Shown here piece after piece: positions 22,326 through 33,800 of a stretch of 64,000 bases of DNA. Positions within the stretch are counted from its first letter, which is position 1, and every line of letters begins with the position of its first letter. The stretch covers positions 50,299,213 through 50,363,212 of the forward strand of contig OY759215.1 of assembly GCA_963662175.1 (NCBI GenBank), read 5' to 3'. Made by a program: the position numbers and the translations under genes. The DNA comes from Aradus depressus (lineage: Eukaryota > Arthropoda > Insecta > Hemiptera > Aradidae). The notes under the pieces are model-generated. The model did no database searches. It saw only the letters and a list, made by a program, of their open reading frames with translations, and was not told where the DNA came from.

Positions 22326-22726
22326 TTGTCTACACCGACTTAATGGGCCGTGAACCAGGGGCTGTCTAAGTACGTTGTCCCTTTTGACGTAATTCTGAAA
22401 GTTACCTGATCAGTTTTTCTAAACACTCCAACAAAATAACACAGGTACACGCAGGGGGCCTCCCCCATCAATGTATGTCTGTGCCAAGCTTGTACCGTTT
22501 GTTAACCCTCTAGTGAAGGGTGTCATATTTATTTTCCCATATTTATTTTCCTTGATTCGTTATAATTGTAGTGTCTTAGAGTTAATCGCTGTTTATGTAT
22601 CTAATACATAAGATATCTTGATGTAAACATTTTTATGTCGAATTCTATTACTATGTTATGGTTTAACGGAAATAATAATAATTATTATTTACTTTTAGGT
22701 TGTGTAAGGAAATTCTGAATTTTTAT
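22326..22726. other. Possible non-LTR 3' UTR, otherwise unassigned
   Basis: The end TATGGTTTAACGGAAATAAT plus AAT repeats (22655-22692) matches the tail near 7765-7800. No coding sequence identified upstream. Confidence 0.35.
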
Positions 22727-23060
22727 ATAACATATTTATCATCACTTCTTCCATTCATTTGTTTGTTTAAAATAAAATTGCAATCCTTTCCATCAGTATC
22801 TATAATCCGTTCTTTATGTCAACATTCCTTCTGTCAATTAGAATCTTCCTTTTATAGAATATACTGGTATTTATTGAGCCGACCTCTATATTCAAACAAC
22901 AAGTCAAAACTCTGTTTGTTCTATAAGAAAGATTCTGTTTGACAGAAGGAATGTTGACATAAAGAACAGATAAATTATAAATGAGAGGGCTTCCCGAAAC
23001 GTCTGTAATAGCTATTCTTTAAAGAACACAAACATAAATGGAAGAAATGATGCTATGATA
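22727..23060. mobile_element. Penelope-like relic with inverted arms (P2)
   Basis: TTCTTTATGTCAACATTCCT with TCTGTCAA (about 22812-22840) is mirrored exactly by TGACAGAAGGAATGTTGACA (from 22939). The outer ATCATCACTTCTTCCATT mirrors GGAAGAAATGATGCTATGAT. The right arm ends with GGGCTTCCCGAAACGTCTGT, the remains of the hammerhead-like segment seen at 1388. It is a shortened sibling of P1. Confidence 0.55.
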
Positions 23061-23072
23061 TATATATATATA

Positions 23073-23397
23073 GGTGCCCGGGCTTTAACTACGAGGTTAT
23101 ATCACCTACTACCAGAGCGCTCTTTCGTCACTCTGGTGGACATGAACCCGACTCTACTGTGGGAGTTCTAAATTTTGCCTACCTACCCTAAATTTTTATT
23201 CACCTAGGGTAGGCGTCTTTAACGAGTACCTGACATTGTACAGGCTCGGGACCATCGCTTAACGTCCCATCCGAAGGACGCCGTGCTTAAGTTTATTTGA
23301 CCTCCCAGATAAAATAAACTTAGGGCCTCGGTCGGGTTTCGAACCCAAGATTTTTTGAGCTCAAAAGACAAGCACGCATACCACTGAGCTACCGGCG
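23073..23397 (-). mobile_element. SINE family A, main part of a split copy
   Basis: The minus-strand SINE runs from GTGCCCGGGCTTTAACTACG to the A box, then is cut at ACCGGCG by the Transib at 23398. Its missing 5' tip (CGGCGCCCTC) lies at 26051-26060. Confidence 0.9.
23393..23397. repeat. Transib target duplication, left copy (CGGCG)
   Basis: Repeated at 26051-26055. The unbroken SINE elsewhere reads CTACCGGCGCCCTC with a single CGGCG. A GC-rich 5-bp duplication of this type is the known Transib signature. Confidence 0.9.
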
Positions 23398-23436
23398 CAC
23401 AGTGGGGCGAATGTCCAATCTAGGTGGACAAAATTC
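23398..23436 (+). promoter_or_regulatory. Transib left end, 23-RSS-like
   Basis: Heptamer CACAGTG (23398-23404), 23-bp spacer (23405-23427), nonamer ACAAAATTC (23428-23436). The heptamer equals the V(D)J consensus; the nonamer shares its ACAAAA start. Confidence 0.85.
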
Positions 23437-24382
23437 TGAAAACTTGTATTCTTATTGGAAATGATTACGAATATACCCCATATGACGGTTCACAAATGAA
23501 CCCTTGATTGAGTTTTTGCTGAAATACATCAAAAACCCTCACTTTTCTACCTTCTTTTCAAAATTAAAAGAAGAGGATTCATTGTATCAAAAGCTTTCAG
23601 AAACAAAAATTACAGCCAATAAAATTCCACATCAAATGAGACTATGCACAATGAATAGCACGCAATTGAACGTTTTTAAACCCAAACGGCAAAAATAATT
23701 TGAGAAAACCGCTAATCATAAGTAGTTTAATATGGCTCATGGTTCGGAATGTTACTTAATCCTCTGAGCGACTAGATTAGTAAAACTTGCTCAACATTAG
23801 ATGGAGCTGAGACAGATCGGTACATTATGGGTGGAAAACAGTAAGATCAAACAATAGACGCAACATGAAAATAGCACTTTATTTAATTAGATAGTTTACT
23901 ATTTAGTAAATTATGTTTACTCTTTAATAAGTCGTAGAAGAAAATAAAACCACTTTACATGAATAAGAAAAAGGTAAAACCCTTGCTTCAAGGAAATAAA
24001 CAAGATGCGTACAAACTGATTGAATTCTGCAGGTATCAAAATATGATACAAAAGCCAACTCAGTAAAATATGTCAAACTTTTTTTTTTTTTTTTTTTTTT
24101 CCTTTTTTTTTAATTTATTTGCAATCTATATAAATTTAATAATGAGCAAATATGGTAACTGTATACATGAGTGCCAGCGCTGACACTCCCTAATGTCACA
24201 CGTTAAGTGAATAAATGAACGGCTTTCCAGGGAAACATTTTTTCAATGCTATCTTACGAAATTAAACGTTTAGATGTGGTGGGTTGCAGTTGCGACAGCG
24301 TAACTACAAAATCAAAGTCTTTTTCGTCTAGCCATGATGAATAGTTTTTGAAAAAAAGATCAGGTCTACGACAACTCTTTTC

Positions 24383-24590
24383 TCATCTTTCGCTTATTTT
24401 TCCCGAATAACGAGCAACAGAGTGTTGTACTGAGGGTATGTTACTCACTTCCCCTTCAAACTGATCTGTAATTAGAGCTAGAACATATCTCATGAGGCCT
24501 TCGTTCCGAGATTTTTTCGGAAACTTGGACCACTCTTCAAAAAACTTGTTCCGGGCAATCTTGAGCACTGATTCTGAAAATCAATCATTA
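24383..24590 (-). CDS. Exon-like open frame inside the Transib, unidentified
   Basis: On the minus strand a polypyrimidine stretch and TTTTCAG (near 24572-24580) precede an open frame with LKIARNKFFEEWSKFPKKSR, VLALITDQFEG and a stop at 24383. This looks like a terminal exon of about 65 codons. I do not recognise the domain. It could be a piece of transposase, a captured host exon, or chance. Confidence 0.25.
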
Positions 24591-25137
24591 TTATTGAAAA
24601 TACGAAGTATAGCAAAAAGATACAAATGAATCTGAAAACTAGAAAGTATAACGAAAAGGAATATGGGTCAATTAGCTTGGGAGCTTTTGGGTAAACATTA
24701 TTTTTTCTCGTTCAAAATTATGGATGTAACGGATTTTTTAATAAAACAGTTCAAATATCTCTGTAACTGAACACTACTTACAAGAACCGTGCATATGATT
24801 ACTTACCTTTCTCTTTAGACTTCTTTTCAACTGCCAAATATAGCTCAAACAATTATCGAACTGATATTATTGCAGTCAGACTAATAATTCCGCGTCTTAT
24901 CTTAGTAGAATGACATCACTTGTTCAAACGTGTATACTTGATTTGTTCCATCTCTATGCAGTATTTATTTTCATTATAAGGTAAATATTTACATTTTCGG
25001 AGCCACTCACCTTCCGACAACAATGTCTAAAGGGCCCCACACACGCTCAGTTTTTAACACAGGCCTGCTTGCGCAAACTGGCCTGTGCTTGGACCCACAC
25101 GTACAGTTCAACTGTTCAGATATTTGCTCAGTTCACA

Positions 25138-25350
25138 ATGGCTTCTCAATGTGATATTGCCTGCCTCCTTCTCCTCGCTTGCGCTATTAAAAAGAAGCAA
25201 CAGAAGAAACGTTCTGTAAACAGGACCAAATGGACGAAAAGTTGGCTGTTAAAAAGGAACCTGTCGCATCAGTTTACTAGAAGACTTGAAATTGGAAAAA
25301 CAGGATTGGTTAACTATTTAAGAATGGAAGAAGACGCTTATCTACACTAA
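25138..25350 (+). pseudogene. Harbinger transposase N-terminal fragment
   Basis: From the Met at 25138 (MASQCDIACLLLLACAI) the frame continues with KKKQQKKRS, TKWTKSWLLKRN and LVNYLRMEEDAYLH, then a stop. HARBI1-type transposases begin with a basic segment containing W-x-K/R-x-W-L followed by the ..YLRM..E.. block before the DDE domain. The DDE catalytic part is deleted. I prefer the 25138 start because sequence before it is part of the terminal repeat. Confidence 0.7.
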
Positions 25351-25375
25351 ACTCATTGTTTACAAATATCTGTCA

Positions 25376-25723
25376 TCAATAGTCAGGCATAAAGTTAGTA
25401 AGAAAAGAAGATGTTATACTCGTAGAAGGCTTTGGATTCATAATGTTATCATTAATAGAACAGAAACTTTGAGCAGGAGGTTGTGGAAATTTATTCGTGA
25501 CAACTAGAGTTTCGGCTGCTAACCTGTAATTTCTATTTAAGCAACCCAATTCAGCTTCAAACAACACGTCATTTATCAGCTTCTCAGCAAACATTCTCTG
25601 ATCATTCGGTAAACCTCTCAACTTATCCGCCACAGTTTTGCCTACTGTGTCAAACCTATCCTCTCTAATTTCTCTAATATTATCTCTAATAATATTCTCT
25701 ATCCATGGTTTATAAACTGACAA
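25376..25723 (-). pseudogene. Harbinger accessory (MADF/BESS-type) protein, C-terminal part
   Basis: The minus-strand frame ends in the middle of the element. It contains DRFDTVGKTVADKLRGLPND, QRMFAEKLINDVLFEAELG and an Ser/Pro-rich tail. This matches the plan of a BESS motif (FG..VA..LR.L...Q...AE..I..VLFEA), the C-terminal partner-interaction module of MADF-type proteins that PIF/Harbinger elements often carry. The MADF DNA-binding half is missing. It is convergent to the transposase fragment, as in complete elements. Confidence 0.65.
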
Positions 25724-26011
25724 AAAAAAAAAAATTGAAGAAACTGGAAACTTCGTACTGAACTGAACTGAACACGTGGCCTGAGTCAGTTCAACTGAGA
25801 CCCAAATCCGTGCACACTCACTGGTCTGCGCAGGTCAAAATCAAACACAACTTGAAATTGCTCAGGCCAGGCCAGCGGCCTGCGCAGCCCGCTTGAACTA
25901 TCCACAGACGCTCAGTTACACCTGCACAAACCTGGTTTGCGCAGGCTGGCCTGTGTTAAAAACTGAGCGTGTGTGGGGCTCCTAAGGCGGGAAATCTTAA
26001 ATTTTTGACTT

Positions 26012-26050
26012 GACTTTTGTCCACCTAAAATGGTCATTCGCCCCACTGTG
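26012..26050 (-). promoter_or_regulatory. Transib right end, 23-RSS-like
   Basis: Read inwards: heptamer CACAGTG (26050-26044), 23-bp spacer (26043-26021), nonamer ACAAAAGTC (26020-26012). The same spacing as the left end, so this is a 23/23 pair. Confidence 0.85.
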
Positions 26051-26060
26051 CGGCGCCCTC
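26051..26060 (-). mobile_element. SINE family A, 5' tip beyond the Transib
   Basis: CGGCGCCCTC completes the SINE interrupted at 23397; the first five bases are the second copy of the Transib target duplication. Confidence 0.88.
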
Positions 26061-26746
26061 TATATATATATATATATATTATGAACCTCAAATTTTAGAA
26101 TATAAACATATGAAATGAATAATAATAATAGTATACTCGTATATATACATATATGTTTATATTCCAAAATGTAAGGTTCATAATATCATATATATATAAA
26201 ATTCCTAATACTAATTAATACAATATATACCTGGTACTATTTTTTTTAAATTACATATTTTATGTTAATATACTTTTTATAGTAGAGAGTTATACTTTTT
26301 TCTTAAAGAGAAGAAAGATGTTCAGTTTTTCAAAATTCTTCTTTCTTTCTGATATCATAAACATGACTAATAATGTTGAGAGGGAAAATATTTATATTTT
26401 TAATTATTTGTGGCTGGCCATTAGATTGTAGACAAAATCTTGATTTTTTTTTTTTGATTGATCCCAATACTTTCTCCATAATGACGTAGTATATATGTGC
26501 GTTTGTGAGTGTGTATGCGGGTATCTGCAAAAAGGGAGAGCGGTTAGAATCGATAGAAGCAAGGAGTGTTGGCATGGTTGTGTGGCTCACTGTCTGGCGG
26601 TTAGTGTGCCAGACGGCATCGGCAAATCCTGGCACTGAATCCGTGTTTCTCGGTCACCACTTTCCCCAAGCCCATCCACAACTAACACCAAATGTTGCCA
26701 AGATAACAGTTATCTTACTCCAACCCAGGAGCCGGTATTCTCGACT
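26061..26746. other. AT-rich DNA with TA repeat and a fold-back pair
   Basis: (TA)n at 26061-26079. A 33-bp imperfect inverted repeat (ATTATGAACCTCAAATTTTA at 26078, mirrored at 26151-26184) encloses about 40 bp. The frames at 26330-26813 have no domain; one of them runs through a G-tract. Confidence 0.5.
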
Positions 26747-26787
26747 GGGGGGGGGGGGGGGGGGGGGGGAGGAGGGGGGGGGGGGGG
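26747..26787 (+). repeat. Poly(G)/G-rich tract
   Basis: 23 consecutive G, then AGGA and 14 more G. It has strong quadruplex potential. Confidence 0.95.
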
Positions 26788-26972
26788 AATACAAGGAAAA
26801 AAACTTAATCTAGACTCGCTTTTTGACCTTATTAAAAACAGGATGGCCTCTTCATTGTAACCTAACATTTAGATCACCTTCTCAAACTCTCCTGTAGAGT
26901 AATGTTACTCCTACATACAACGTTAAGGGAAGGCGAGGTTTTGTCATATAAAAAAAAATTCAGTATTTGGCC

Positions 26973-27005
26973 AACGTTTCGGGAACTGTTTATTTCCTTC
27001 TTCAG
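26973..27005 (-). ncRNA. Hammerhead-like motif in P3
   Basis: Minus strand: CTGAAGA, one extra A, GGAA/TTCC stem with 8-nt loop, C, GAAA, C-G, TT. CUGANGA and GAAA boxes are intact; stem I is poor. Confidence 0.35.
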
Positions 27006-27061
27006 AGTCTAACAAACTATAACAAACAAATTAGTTGGTCTTTCATGGACATCAAACATCA

Positions 27062-27235
27062 AACGAGCCTGACTCTACTCTGGGAGTTCTAAATTTTGCC
27101 TACCCTATATTTTTAATCACCTAGGGTTAGGGGTCTTTACCGAGTAACTGACATCAGGCTCGGGACCATCGCTTTACGTCCCATTCGAAGGGCGGCGTAC
27201 TCAATTTTTTTCACCTCATAGATAAGAAACTTATT
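27062..27235 (-). mobile_element. SINE family A fragment
   Basis: From CCTGACTCTACTCTGGGAG to CACCTCATAGATAAG; both the tail and the tRNA-like head are missing. Confidence 0.75.
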
Positions 27236-27270
27236 TTATTTTTTTTTTATTTTTATGATGTGTCTTTCTT

Positions 27271-27611
27271 AGGGTTTACTTTTTATGACTCATGCCCGGG
27301 CTCTCACTACGAGGTCATATCGCCTACTACCAGAGGGCTCTTTCGTCACTCTGGTGGACATGAGCCCGACTCTACTATGGGAGTCCTAAACTTTGCCTAC
27401 CCTAAATTTTTATTCACGTAGGGTAGGGGTCTTTAACGAGTACCTGACATCGGACAGGCTCGGGACCATTGCTTAACGTCCCATCCGAAGGACGGCGTGC
27501 TTAAGTTTATTTTACCTCCTAGATAAAATAAACTAAGGGCCTCGGTCGGGTTTCGAACCCACGATCTCAGAAGACAAGCACGCATACCACTGAGCTACCG
27601 GCGCCCTCATA
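27271..27611 (-). mobile_element. SINE family A, intact, 10-bp TSD
   Basis: Full copy from ATGACTCATGCCCGGGC to GCTACCGGCGCCCTC, flanked by TGTCTTTCTT (27261-27270 and 27612-27621). Inserted next to the older fragment in the same orientation. Confidence 0.9.
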
Positions 27612-27769
27612 TGTCTTTCTTGCCCGTAGTGCAAAACCAACTAATTTGTTTGCCATAATCTGTTAGGCTCTGAAAAAGGAAATAGAACATCGACTTCCCT
27701 CAACACTGTAGAGGTTCTGTTCTCTATCTATATATCTTTATTTCTTCCGGAATTATCATATTTTTAGCA

Positions 27770-27852
27770 TAATGACCATCCTCAACTTCCCCTTCTTATA
27801 TTTGGCTGAAAGTCAATAGGTGGTGTCTTTGTCATGAAACTTCTAGAGAAAA
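27770..27852 (-). repeat. Family B fragment at the satellite border
   Basis: GGCTGAAAGTCAATAGGTGG followed by a TCTTTGTCATGAAAC block; the satellite starts 40 bp later. Confidence 0.55.
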
Positions 27853-27892
27853 TACATTCTAAAACTTTGCTACAAAATTAGCTTCATATGCT

Positions 27893-30800
27893 ATTAGGTT
27901 GCCGTCACACAAGCGTTGCTACTCAAGGTTCCAATGAACGGGATCAGTCACACACATGTTAGACCCACCTTCTCTGTGACGTTCGTCAGAAAGTCCGTTA
28001 TTTTAAGACCCGTGTGATCCCGTCTTTAAAGAGTTACTCATTTAAAACGCCCCAATGTTATTAGGTTGCCGTCACACAAGCGTTGCTACTCAAGGTTCCA
28101 ATGAACGGGATCAGTCACACACATGTTAGACCCACCTTCTCTGTGACGTTCGTCAGAAAGTCCGTTATTTTAAGACCCGTGTGATCCCGTCTTTAAAGAG
28201 TTACTCATTTAAAACGCCCCAATGTTATTAGGTTGCCGTCACACAAGCGTTGCTACTCAAGGTTCCAATGAACGGGATCAGTCACACACATGTTAGACCC
28301 ACCTTCTCTGTGACGTTCGTCAGAAAGTCCGTTATTTTAAGACCCGTGTGATCCCGTCTTTAAAGAGTTACTCATTTAAAACGCCCCAATGTTATTAGGT
28401 TGCCGTCACACAAGCGTTGCTACTCAAGGTTCCAATGAACGGGATCAGTCACACACATGTTAGACCCACCTTCTCTGTGACGTTCGTCAGAAAGTCCGTT
28501 ATTTTAAGACCCGTGTGATCCCGTCTTTAAAGAGCTAATCATTTAAAACGCCCCAATGTTATTAGGTTGCCGTCACACAAGCGTTGCTACTCAAGGTTCC
28601 AATGAACGGGATCAGTCACACACATGTTAGACCCACCTTCTCTGTGACGTTCGTCAGAAAGTCCGTTATTTTAAGACCCGTGTGATCCCGTCTTTAAAGA
28701 GCTAATCATTTAAAACGCCCCAATGTTATTAGGTTGCCGTCACACAAGCGTTGCTACTCAAGGTTCCAATGAACGGGATCAGTCACACACATGTTAGACC
28801 CACCTTCTCTGTGACGTTCGTCAGAAAGTCCGTTATTTTAAGACCCGTGTGATCCCGTCTTTAAAGAGTTACTCATTTAAAACGCCCCAATGTTATTAGG
28901 TTGCCGTCACACAAGCGTTGCTACTCAAGGTTCCAATGAACGGGATCAGTCACACACATGTTAGACCCACCTTCTCTGTGACGTTCGTCAGAAAGTCCGT
29001 TATTTTAAGACCCGTGTGATCCCGTCTTTAAAGAGCTAATCATTTAAAACGCCCCAATGTTATTAGGTTGCCGTCACACAAGCGTTGCTACTCAAGGTTC
29101 CAATGAACGGGATCAGTCACACACATGTTAGACCCACCTTCTCTGTGACGTTCGTCAGAAAGTCCGTTATTTTAAGACCCGTGTGATCCCGTCTTTAAAG
29201 AGCTAATCATTTAAAACGCCCCAATGTTATTAGGTTGCCGTCACACAAGCGTTGCTACTCAAGGTTCCAATGAACGGGATCAGTCACACACATGTTAGAC
29301 CCACCTTCTCTGTGACGTTCGTCAGAAAGTCCGTTATTTTAAGACCCGTGTGATCCCGTCTTTAAAGAGTTACTCATTTAAAACGCCCCAATGTTATTAG
29401 GTTGCCGTCACACAAGCGTTGCTACTCAAGGTTCCAATGAACGGGATCAGTCACACACATGTTAGACCCACCTTCTCTGTGACGTTCGTCAGAAAGTCCG
29501 TTATTTTAAGACCCGTGTGATCCCGTCTTTAAAGAGCTAATCATTTAAAACGCCCCAATGTTATTAGGTTGCCGTCACACAAGCGTTGCTACTCAAGGTT
29601 CCAATGAACGGGATCAGTCACACACATGTTAGACCCACCTTCTCTGTGACGTTCGTCAGAAAGTCCGTTATTTTAAGACCCGTGTGATCCCGTCTTTAAA
29701 GAGTTACTCATTTAAAACGCCCCAATGTTATTAGGTTGCCGTCACACAAGCGTTGCTACTCAAGGTTCCAATGAACGGGATCAGTCACACACATGTTAGA
29801 CCCACCTTCTCTGTGACGTTCGTCAGAAAGTCCGTTATTTTAAGACCCGTGTGATCCCGTCTTTAAAGAGCTAATCATTTAAAACGCCCCAATGTTATTA
29901 GGTTGCCGTCACACAAGCGTTGCTACTCAAGGTTCCAATGAACGGGATCAGTCACACACATGTTAGACCCACCTTCTCTGTGACGTTCGTCAGAAAGTCC
30001 GTTATTTTAAGACCCGTGTGATCCCGTCTTTAAAGAGTTACTCATTTAAAACGCCCCAATGTTATTAGGTTGCCGTCACACAAGCGTTGCTACTCAAGGT
30101 TCCAATGAACGGGATCAGTCACACACATGTTAGACCCACCTTCTCTGTGACGTTCGTCAGAAAGTCCGTTATTTTAAGACCCGTGTGATCCCGTCTTTAA
30201 AGAGTTACTCATTTAAAACGCCCCAATGTTATTAGGTTGCCGTCACACAAGCGTTGCTACTCAAGGTTCCAATGAACGGGATCAGTCACACACATGTTAG
30301 ACGAACCTTCTCTGTGACGTTCGTCAGAAAGTCCGTTATTTTAAGACCCGTGTGATCCCGTCTTTAAAGAGCTAATCATTTAAAACGCCCCAATGTTATT
30401 AGGTTGCCGTCACACAAGCGTTGCTACTCAAGGTTCCAATGAACGGGATCAGTCACACACATGTTAGACCCACCTTCTCTGTGACGTTCGTCAGAAAGTC
30501 CGTTATTTTAAGACCCGTGTGATCCCGTCTTTAAAGAGCTAATCATTTAAAACGCCCCAATGTTATTAGGTTGCCGTCACACAAGCGTTGCTACTCAAGG
30601 TTCCAATGAACGGGATCAGTCACACACATGTTAGACCCACCTTCTCTGTGACGTTCGTCAGAAAGTCCGTTATTTTAAGACCCGTGTGATCCCGTCTTTA
30701 AAGAGTTACTCATTTAAAACGCCCCAATGTTATTAGGTTGCCGTCACACAAGCGTTGCTACTCAAGGTTCCAATGAACGGGATCAGTCACACACATGTTA

Positions 30801-33800
30801 GACCCACCTTCTCTGTGACGTTCGTCAGAAAGTCCGTTATTTTAAGACCCGTGTGATCCCGTCTTTAAAGAGCTAATCATTTAAAACGCCCCAATGTTAT
30901 TAGGTTGCCGTCACACAAGCGTTGCTACTCAAGGTTCCAATGAACGGGATCAGTCACACACATGTTAGACCCACCTTCTCTGTGACGTTCGTCAGAAAGT
31001 CCGTTATTTTAAGACCCGTGTGATCCCGTCTTTAAAGAGTTACTCATTTAAAACGCCCCAATGTTATTAGGTTGCCGTCACACAAGCGTTGCTACTCAAG
31101 GTTCCAATGAACGGGATCAGTCACACACATGTTAGACCCACCTTCTCTGTGACGTTCGTCAGAAAGTCCGTTATTTTAAGACCCGTGTGATCCCGTCTTT
31201 AAAGAGTTACTCATTTAAAACGCCCCAATGTTATTAGGTTGCCGTCACACAAGCGTTGCTACTCAAGGTTCCAATGAACGGGATCAGTCACACACATGTT
31301 AGACGAACCTTCTCTGTGACGTTCGTCAGAAAGTCCGTTATTTTAAGACCCGTGTGATCCCGTCTTTAAAGAGCTAATCATTTAAAACGCCCCAATGTTA
31401 TTAGGTTGCCGTCACACAAGCGTTGCTACTCAAGGTTCCAATGAACGGGATCAGTCACACACATGTTAGACCCACCTTCTCTGTGACGTTCGTCAGAAAG
31501 TCCGTTATTTTAAGACCCGTGTGATCCCGTCTTTAAAGAGCTAATCATTTAAAACGCCCCAATGTTATTAGGTTGCCGTCACACAAGCGTTGCTACTCAA
31601 GGTTCCAATGAACGGGATCAGTCACACACATGTTAGACCCACCTTCTCTGTGACGTTCGTCAGAAAGTCCGTTATTTTAAGACCCGTGTGATCCCGTCTT
31701 TAAAGAGCTAATCATTTAAAACGCCCCAATGTTATTAGGTTGCCGTCACACAAGCGTTGCTACTCAAGGTTCCAATGAACGGGATCAGTCACACACATGT
31801 TAGACCCACCTTCTCTGTGACGTTCGTCAGAAAGTCCGTTATTTTAAGACCCGTGTGATCCCGTCTTTAAAGAGCTAATCATTTAAAACGCCCCAATGTT
31901 ATTAGGTTGCCGTCACACAAGCGTTGCTACTCAAGGTTCCAATGAACGGGATCAGTCACACACATGTTAGACCCACCTTCTCTGTGACGTTCGTCAGAAA
32001 GTCCGTTATTTTAAGACCCGTGTGATCCCGTCTTTAAAGAGCTAATCATTTAAAACGCCCCAATGTTATTAGGTTGCCGTCACACAAGCGTTGCTACTCA
32101 AGGTTCCAATGAACGGGATCAGTCACACACATGTTAGACCCACCTTCTCTGTGACGTTCGTCAGAAAGTCCGTTATTTTAAGACCCGTGTGATCCCGTCT
32201 TTAAAGAGCTAATCATTTAAAACGCCCCAATGTTATTAGGTTGCCGTCACACAAGCGTTGCTACTCAAGGTTCCAATGAACGGGATCAGTCACACACATG
32301 TTAGACCCACCTTCTCTGTGACGTTCGTCAGAAAGTCCGTTATTTTAAGACCCGTGTGATCCCGTCTTTAAAGAGCTAATCATTTAAAACGCCCCAATGT
32401 TATTAGGTTGCCGTCACACAAGCGTTGCTACTCAAGGTTCCAATGAACGGGATCAGTCACACACATGTTAGACCCACCTTCTCTGTGACGTTCGTCAGAA
32501 AGTCCGTTATTTTAAGACCCGTGTGATCCCGTCTTTAAAGAGCTAATCATTTAAAACGCCCCAATGTTATTAGGTTGCCGTCACACAAGCGTTGCTACTC
32601 AAGGTTCCAATGAACGGGATCAGTCACACACATGTTAGACCCACCTTCTCTGTGACGTTCGTCAGAAAGTCCGTTATTTTAAGACCCGTGTGATCCCGTC
32701 TTTAAAGAGCTAATCATTTAAAACGCCCCAATGTTATTAGGTTGCCGTCACACAAGCGTTGCTACTCAAGGTTCCAATGAACGGGATCAGTCACACACAT
32801 GTTAGACCCACCTTCTCTGTGACGTTCGTCAGAAAGTCCGTTATTTTAAGACCCGTGTGATCCCGTCTTTAAAGAGTTACTCATTTAAAACGCCCCAATG
32901 TTATTAGGTTGCCGTCACACAAGCGTTGCTACTCAAGGTTCCAATGAACGGGATCAGTCACACACATGTTAGACCCACCTTCTCTGTGACGTTCGTCAGA
33001 AAGTCCGTTATTTTAAGACCCGTGTGATCCCGTCTTTAAAGAGCTAATCATTTAAAACGCCCCAATGTTATTAGGTTGCCGTCACACAAGCGTTGCTACT
33101 CAAGGTTCCAATGAACGGGATCAGTCACACACATGTTAGACCCACCTTCTCTGTGACGTTCGTCAGAAAGTCCGTTATTTTAAGACCCGTGTGATCCCGT
33201 CTTTAAAGAGTTACTCATTTAAAACGCCCCAATGTTATTAGGTTGCCGTCACACAAGCGTTGCTACTCAAGGTTCCAATGAACGGGATCAGTCACACACA
33301 TGTTAGACCCACCTTCTCTGTGACGTTCGTCAGAAAGTCCGTTATTTTAAGACCCGTGTGATCCCGTCTTTAAAGAGCTAATCATTTAAAACGCCCCAAT
33401 GTTATTAGGTTGCCGTCACACAAGCGTTGCTACTCAAGGTTCCAATGAACGGGATCAGTCACACACATGTTAGACCCACCTTCTCTGTGACGTTCGTCAG
33501 AAAGTCCGTTATTTTAAGACCCGTGTGATCCCGTCTTTAAAGAGTTACTCATTTAAAACGCCCCAATGTTATTAGGTTGCCGTCACACAAGCGTTGCTAC
33601 TCAAGGTTCCAATGAACGGGATCAGTCACACACATGTTAGACCCACCTTCTCTGTGACGTTCGTCAGAAAGTCCGTTATTTTAAGACCCGTGTGATCCCG
33701 TCTTTAAAGAGTTACTCATTTAAAACGCCCCAATGTTATTAGGTTGCCGTCACACAAGCGTTGCTACTCAAGGTTCCAATGAACGGGATCAGTCACACAC

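Larger units (their letters stand above)
25031..25982. mobile_element. PIF/Harbinger element, internally deleted
   Basis: The 952-bp element has inverted ends of about 47 bp (CCCCACACACGCTCAG, then TTTTTAACACAGGCC and TGCGCAAAC) and is flanked by TAA at 25028-25030 and 25983-25985, the 3-bp duplication of PIF/Harbinger. It contains the N-terminus of a transposase (plus) and the C-terminus of its usual second protein (minus). It lies inside the Transib and is therefore younger. Confidence 0.9.
23398..26050. mobile_element. Transib transposon, non-autonomous, split by Harbinger
   Basis: The termini are inverted: CACAGTGGGGCGAATG at the left and CATTCGCCCCACTGTG at the right, with 36 bp of near-identity. 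The 5-bp duplication CGGCG fits Transib. The length is 2653 bp, or about 1.7 kb without the nested Harbinger and its TAA. I could not read a Transib transposase (about 700 aa in the family, distantly related to RAG1) inside. Two small frames (23504-23698 plus, 24383-24568 minus) remain unidentified, so this is probably a deletion derivative mobilised in trans. Confidence 0.88.
26940..27720. mobile_element. Penelope-like relic with inverted arms (P3), holding SINEs
   Basis: CTTCAGAGTCTAACA...CAAACAAATTAGTTGGT (about 26999-27040) is mirrored by ACCAACTAATTTGTTTG...TGTTAGGCTCTGAA (27632-27675). The left arm, read on the minus strand, carries a hammerhead-like core. Two SINE A copies lie between the arms. 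No reverse transcriptase left. Confidence 0.5.

Noticed and set aside
25031..25982. hAT or piggyBac origin of the nested element
   Set aside because: The flanking duplication is TAA (3 bp) and the coding remnants match PIF/Harbinger, not hAT (8 bp) or piggyBac (TTAA).
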